Source: Bog-532 sp963742865 (lineage in GTDB: Bacteria; Actinomycetota; Actinomycetes; Streptosporangiales; Streptosporangiaceae). From it: 64,000 bases of DNA. The DNA lies in NCBI GenBank assembly GCA_963742865.1, contig CAVUNW010000035.1:88680-152679 (forward strand), in the 5' to 3' direction. This document shows, piece by piece, positions 61,519 to 64,000 of the stretch (the stretch's first letter is position 1; each line of letters begins with the position of its first letter). The notes beneath the pieces are model-generated. The model saw only the letters and a list, made by a program, of their open reading frames with translations. It searched no databases and had not been told where the DNA came from. Both the position numbers and the translations under genes were made by a program.

Positions 61519-61745
61519 ATGCCTGAGATGAAACTGGACGTCGCCGACGCGGCCGAGCTGGCTGGCTGCTGCAGTTCCTCAGCCAATGGCGGCCCGCGCC
61601 CCCCCGCCTGGGCGGCTCCTGGCACAGTTCGTCGGCCACCCCGCCTACGGCCTGGCCCAGCTGCGCGGTGATCTGGAGCCCTTCATCTTCCTGCTCGGCG
61701 GCAGCGACGGCGAGCCCCTCTTGACCTTGGCCCGGCTGAGTAAGG
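61519..61745 (+). pseudogene. Degraded IS481 accessory ORF
   Basis: Directly after the transposase, ATG at 61519 opens MPEMKLDVADAAELA. Later pieces in another frame read AQFVGHPAYGLAQLRGDLEP and FIFLLGGSDGEPLL. Together they look like one small helical protein with frameshifts. Confidence 0.4.
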
Positions 61746-61846
61746 CTCCTCACCACGACCAGCCCGCGGGGCCCGACAGCACAGAAGGTGGCGGCTTCGC
61801 CGCCGCTTATCCCTGTGCGCGCCGCGCAAGCTGCCCGGCCCGCTCC

Positions 61847-61955
61847 GGGATTTGACAAGGGAACCCTCGCGAGGACCCTGATCGGGCCATGCGGGCAGGT
61901 GGCAAGCCTGCCCGATCGGCGGCAAGCCACGGGTCCTCGCCCCTTGTCAAATCCC
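61847..61955. repeat. 109-base inverted-repeat element
   Basis: GGGATTTGACAAGGG (61847-61861) is the exact inverse of CCCTTGTCAAATCCC (61941-61955). CGAGGACCC/GGGTCCTCG continues the pairing inward, and an inner hairpin CGGGCAGG...CCTGCCCG lies at the centre. It may be a MITE-like or REP-like unit, or the paired ends of a deleted element. Confidence 0.75.
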
Positions 61956-62288
61956 TGTACCGTCAGTGCTGTCGCACCTCGGTTCCACGCGCGACGTTCC
62001 GGCGTCCCCCGGGAAGGCCCGTAACACCAAGGCCCTCATTGGCGGGGGGCGGGACCGCCCTCGTCCCACTCTGTCTCTCTTGGGTCTCTTGGGATCTCGC
62101 TGGCCGGATGACGGACGAAGGCCGTTCTGGCATGTGATGGAGATCCGGACCCGCCAGGGTTAGGGGCAAGGCCGGTTAGTTAAGCGGTTGCCCCGGCCGC
62201 CCAGGGTGTCGGTTGGTGCGACTGGAGCGGGGCTCCGGTAAGTGAGGTTTGTCCGCCAAAGACAGCCTCGTCACCAGGAGCCCCCGCC
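61956..62288. other. Spacer before IS4-like element
   Basis: No supported gene. CAGGAG at 62275-62280 is the ribosome-binding site of the transposase. The IS left terminal repeat was not identified. Confidence 0.4.
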
Positions 62289-63194
62289 GTGGATCAGTCT
62301 GTCATTACCCGTGCCGTGACGGTGGCCGGAGGGCGGTTCGCGCCGGGTCACCTGGGCGAGCTGACGCAGCAGGTGCCATTCGAGATGGCCCGCGCGGTGG
62401 TCGAGCAGACATGCCGGGTCCAGCGCCGTGCCCGGGACCTGCCCGCCAGGGTCGTGGTCTACCTGCTGCTGGGCGAGGCCTGTTCGCCGAGCTGGGCTAT
62501 CCGCAGGTCTGGCGGCTGACGGCCGGGCTGGGCGGCCTGCCGGCCGCGGCCCCGACCGCGTCCGCGATGACCCAGGCGCGCCGGCGTTCGGCCGGGCCCT
62601 GCTGAGCTGTTCGCCCTGCTGCGCGGCGCGTCCCCGGCCGGGGCGCGGTGGGGGGACTGCTGGTGTTCGCGATCGACGGCACGATCATGACGGTCGCCGA
62701 CAGCCAGGCGAACCTGGCCGTCTACTCCAAGCAGCGCGGCGGCGCGAACGGCGCGTCCAGCTACCCGATGCTGCGGCTGCTGGCCCTGGTCAGCTGCGGG
62801 ACCCGCACCGTCGTCGACGCCGTGTTCGGCCCCGTCTCCACAGGAGAGACCACCTACGCCCCGGGCCTGCTCGGCAGCCTGCACGCGGGGATGATCCTGC
62901 TGGCCGACCGCACTTCGGGGGCGGTTCCTGGCCGCGCAGATCGCGGGAACCAGGGCGGATTTCCTGATCCGCGTCCGCGCCGGCAAAGGCGCCCCGGGCT
63001 CCCCGTCCTGAGCGCCTGCCCGACGGGTCCTGGCCGTCGCGCTTCGGCGGCATCCCCGTCCGCGTCATCGACGCCCAGGTCACCTTCACCACCAGTGCCG
63101 GGAGCTTAGTCGCCCGCGGCCTGCCGGTCACCACCCTGCTGACCCGGCGCGCTACCCCGCCGCAGACCTCTCCGTGCTCTACCACGAGCGCTGG
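62289..63194 (+). pseudogene. IS4-like DDE transposase, 5' exon, frame-disrupted
   Basis: GTG at 62289 starts MDQSVITRAVTVAGGRFAPG, an N-terminal IS4 domain. After a shift near 62480 come GLFAELGYPQVWRLTAGLGG and, after another near 62600, the first DDE strand LVFAIDGTIMTVADSQAN, then GMILLADR. Further shifts occur at about 62915 and 63100. The last bases read RYPAADLSVLYHERW, which matches the conserved YHERWE region of IS4 transposases, and are cut by a group II intron at 63195. Confidence 0.8.
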
Positions 63195-64000
63195 GTGCGA
63201 CGTGAAGTCGCACGCTATGAGTGGTCACGATGTTTGGAGGTTGCATTGGTGAAGACGTGACCCGGTCCAGTGTCCAGGAGGGCCGTCCCCACCCTGGCGT
63301 GCGTCGTGGGTAACCGCGGGGTGCGAAGCCCAGGGTAAAAGCCGAAGCCGTTGCCGTTCCATCCGGTGATGGCGGGCAAGGGGAAGACCGGACGGGTGAA
63401 TGCAGGTGAATCTCCGCAGCTTCGTCATAGTGGCTTCCGCCGGTGGAATGCAGGAGGCGGATGCACAGGGCTGGCCGTTGTGAAACGGCAGGTGCCGGGC
63501 AGAGACCCGAACGCTGACCGGGAGGACACCACCGCCCCGGAGTATAGGAGGCACCCACCCCGGTCGTATCTCATGCGTGCGGAACACGGGCGCCCCTGCA
63601 GGGTCCGGGTCGCCTGGGGGCGGCTTGGTAGGCCGACCGTAAGGAACGCGGAATTCCCGGCCGGGAACAGGATGCCCAAAAAGCGAATGCCGGCCGTGCC
63701 GGGAACGGCACACCCAGCGCCGTGAAAGCAAGGCGCAGGGGGACGAAAGTCGACAGGAAGCCAGGACGCCAGCGCGGCACCTCCAGGCCGCCGTTCCTGG
63801 ATAACTGGCCGGATACCGGGATTGGTGCCCGGGTCCCGTAAAGGGACGCTGACTTGGGCAGGCGAGCCTTTGAAGACAAGCAGCCGTAAGCGCCGGAACC
63901 GAAGGGCAAGTTAGGCACCGATGGTGAACGGACCTGAGGACATGACCCCCGGCTGGGACGGCATTGACTGGCGTCTGCACGAGGAAAATGTACGGCGACT
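63195..64000 (+). mobile_element. Second group II intron (5' part, continues past window)
   Basis: Begins GTGCGAC, pairing with GTCGCAC in a perfect first stem (63195-63213). About 700 bases of structured, non-coding sequence follow (domains I to III), then an ORF for an RT at 63921. It interrupts the transposase right after the Trp codon of YHERW. The 3' end is outside the window. Confidence 0.8.
63921..64000 (+). CDS. Group II intron reverse transcriptase, N-terminus (partial)
   Basis: The first 26 codons read MVNGPEDMTPGWDGIDWRLH, then EENVRR, the N-terminal pattern of group II intron reverse transcriptases (WxxIDWxxxExNVRRLQ). It differs from the maturase of the first intron, so the two introns are not copies of each other. 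The rest lies beyond the right edge. Confidence 0.7.
   Translation, partial: MVNGPEDMTPGWDGIDWRLHEENVRR

Overview
The window is high-GC DNA with GTG and TTG starts next to Shine-Dalgarno sites, and it carries families typical of filamentous or soil Actinomycetota: a STAS anti-sigma antagonist, a Ddn-like F420 oxidoreductase, CtaB, a DUF1707 protein, LpqY/SugABC-like transport genes and MgtA-like glycosyltransferase. I cannot name the genus. Single-base frameshifts recur in genes that otherwise look intact, so either the assembly has indel errors or several genes are decaying.

Region 1 (1-8.9 kb) holds a PAS/GAF sensor (cut by the left edge), a STAS protein, an SRPBCC protein, and then a five-gene sugar module. 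The module has a sugar-type ABC ATPase fused to GAF domains and a histidine kinase, an OmpR-family response regulator, a XylF-like binding lipoprotein, a second sugar ATPase and a XylH-like permease, and it ends at a strong hairpin. The layout suggests a transporter wired directly to a two-component system. It is one of the two most unusual things here.

Region 2 (9-17.1 kb) is mainly core metabolism: a GT39 membrane glycosyltransferase, an alpha/beta-fused 2-oxoacid dehydrogenase E1 with two frame disruptions, heme O synthase ctaB, gluconokinase, a Ddn-like protein and a small Smr-domain protein.

Region 3 (17.12-25.42 kb) is an integrated element bounded by a 17-bp direct repeat whose left copy is the 3' end of the Smr gene. 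It carries a tyrosine integrase (two in-frame TGA codons at tryptophan positions), an excisionase, a membrane/coiled-coil protein, a broken protein kinase, a cupin and a coiled-coil protein. It also holds a 1,040-base stretch with only three cytosines, the second outstanding feature. A tRNA-Pro 3' fragment with its own arm-like repeats points to an older integration.

Region 4 (25.5-48.6 kb) is chromosomal: an aldo/keto reductase, a trehalose-type ABC importer (lipoprotein, two permeases, ATPase), a ParB-like/phosphoesterase/membrane-protein cluster, a TauE exporter, an SGNH hydrolase with a GT4 glycosyltransferase, a cellulose-synthase-like GT2 coupled to a GH26 glycosidase, a ketopantoate-reductase-like enzyme, a VOC protein, a sedolisin without prodomain, a PEBP protein, an alpha/beta hydrolase, two COG4315-type proteins, a DUF1707 protein and a membrane-linked sigma-region-4 protein.

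Region 5 (49-64 kb) is a graveyard of mobile DNA with a few cargo genes. It holds a CorA remnant, an IS701-like remnant, a quinone oxidoreductase, a TMEM175-like channel, small lipoprotein/membrane proteins, a tRNA-Ile 3' fragment and an IstB remnant. These are followed by an IS110 transposase split by a group II intron with its reverse transcriptase, a decayed IS481, and an IS4-like transposase split by a second group II intron that runs off the right edge.
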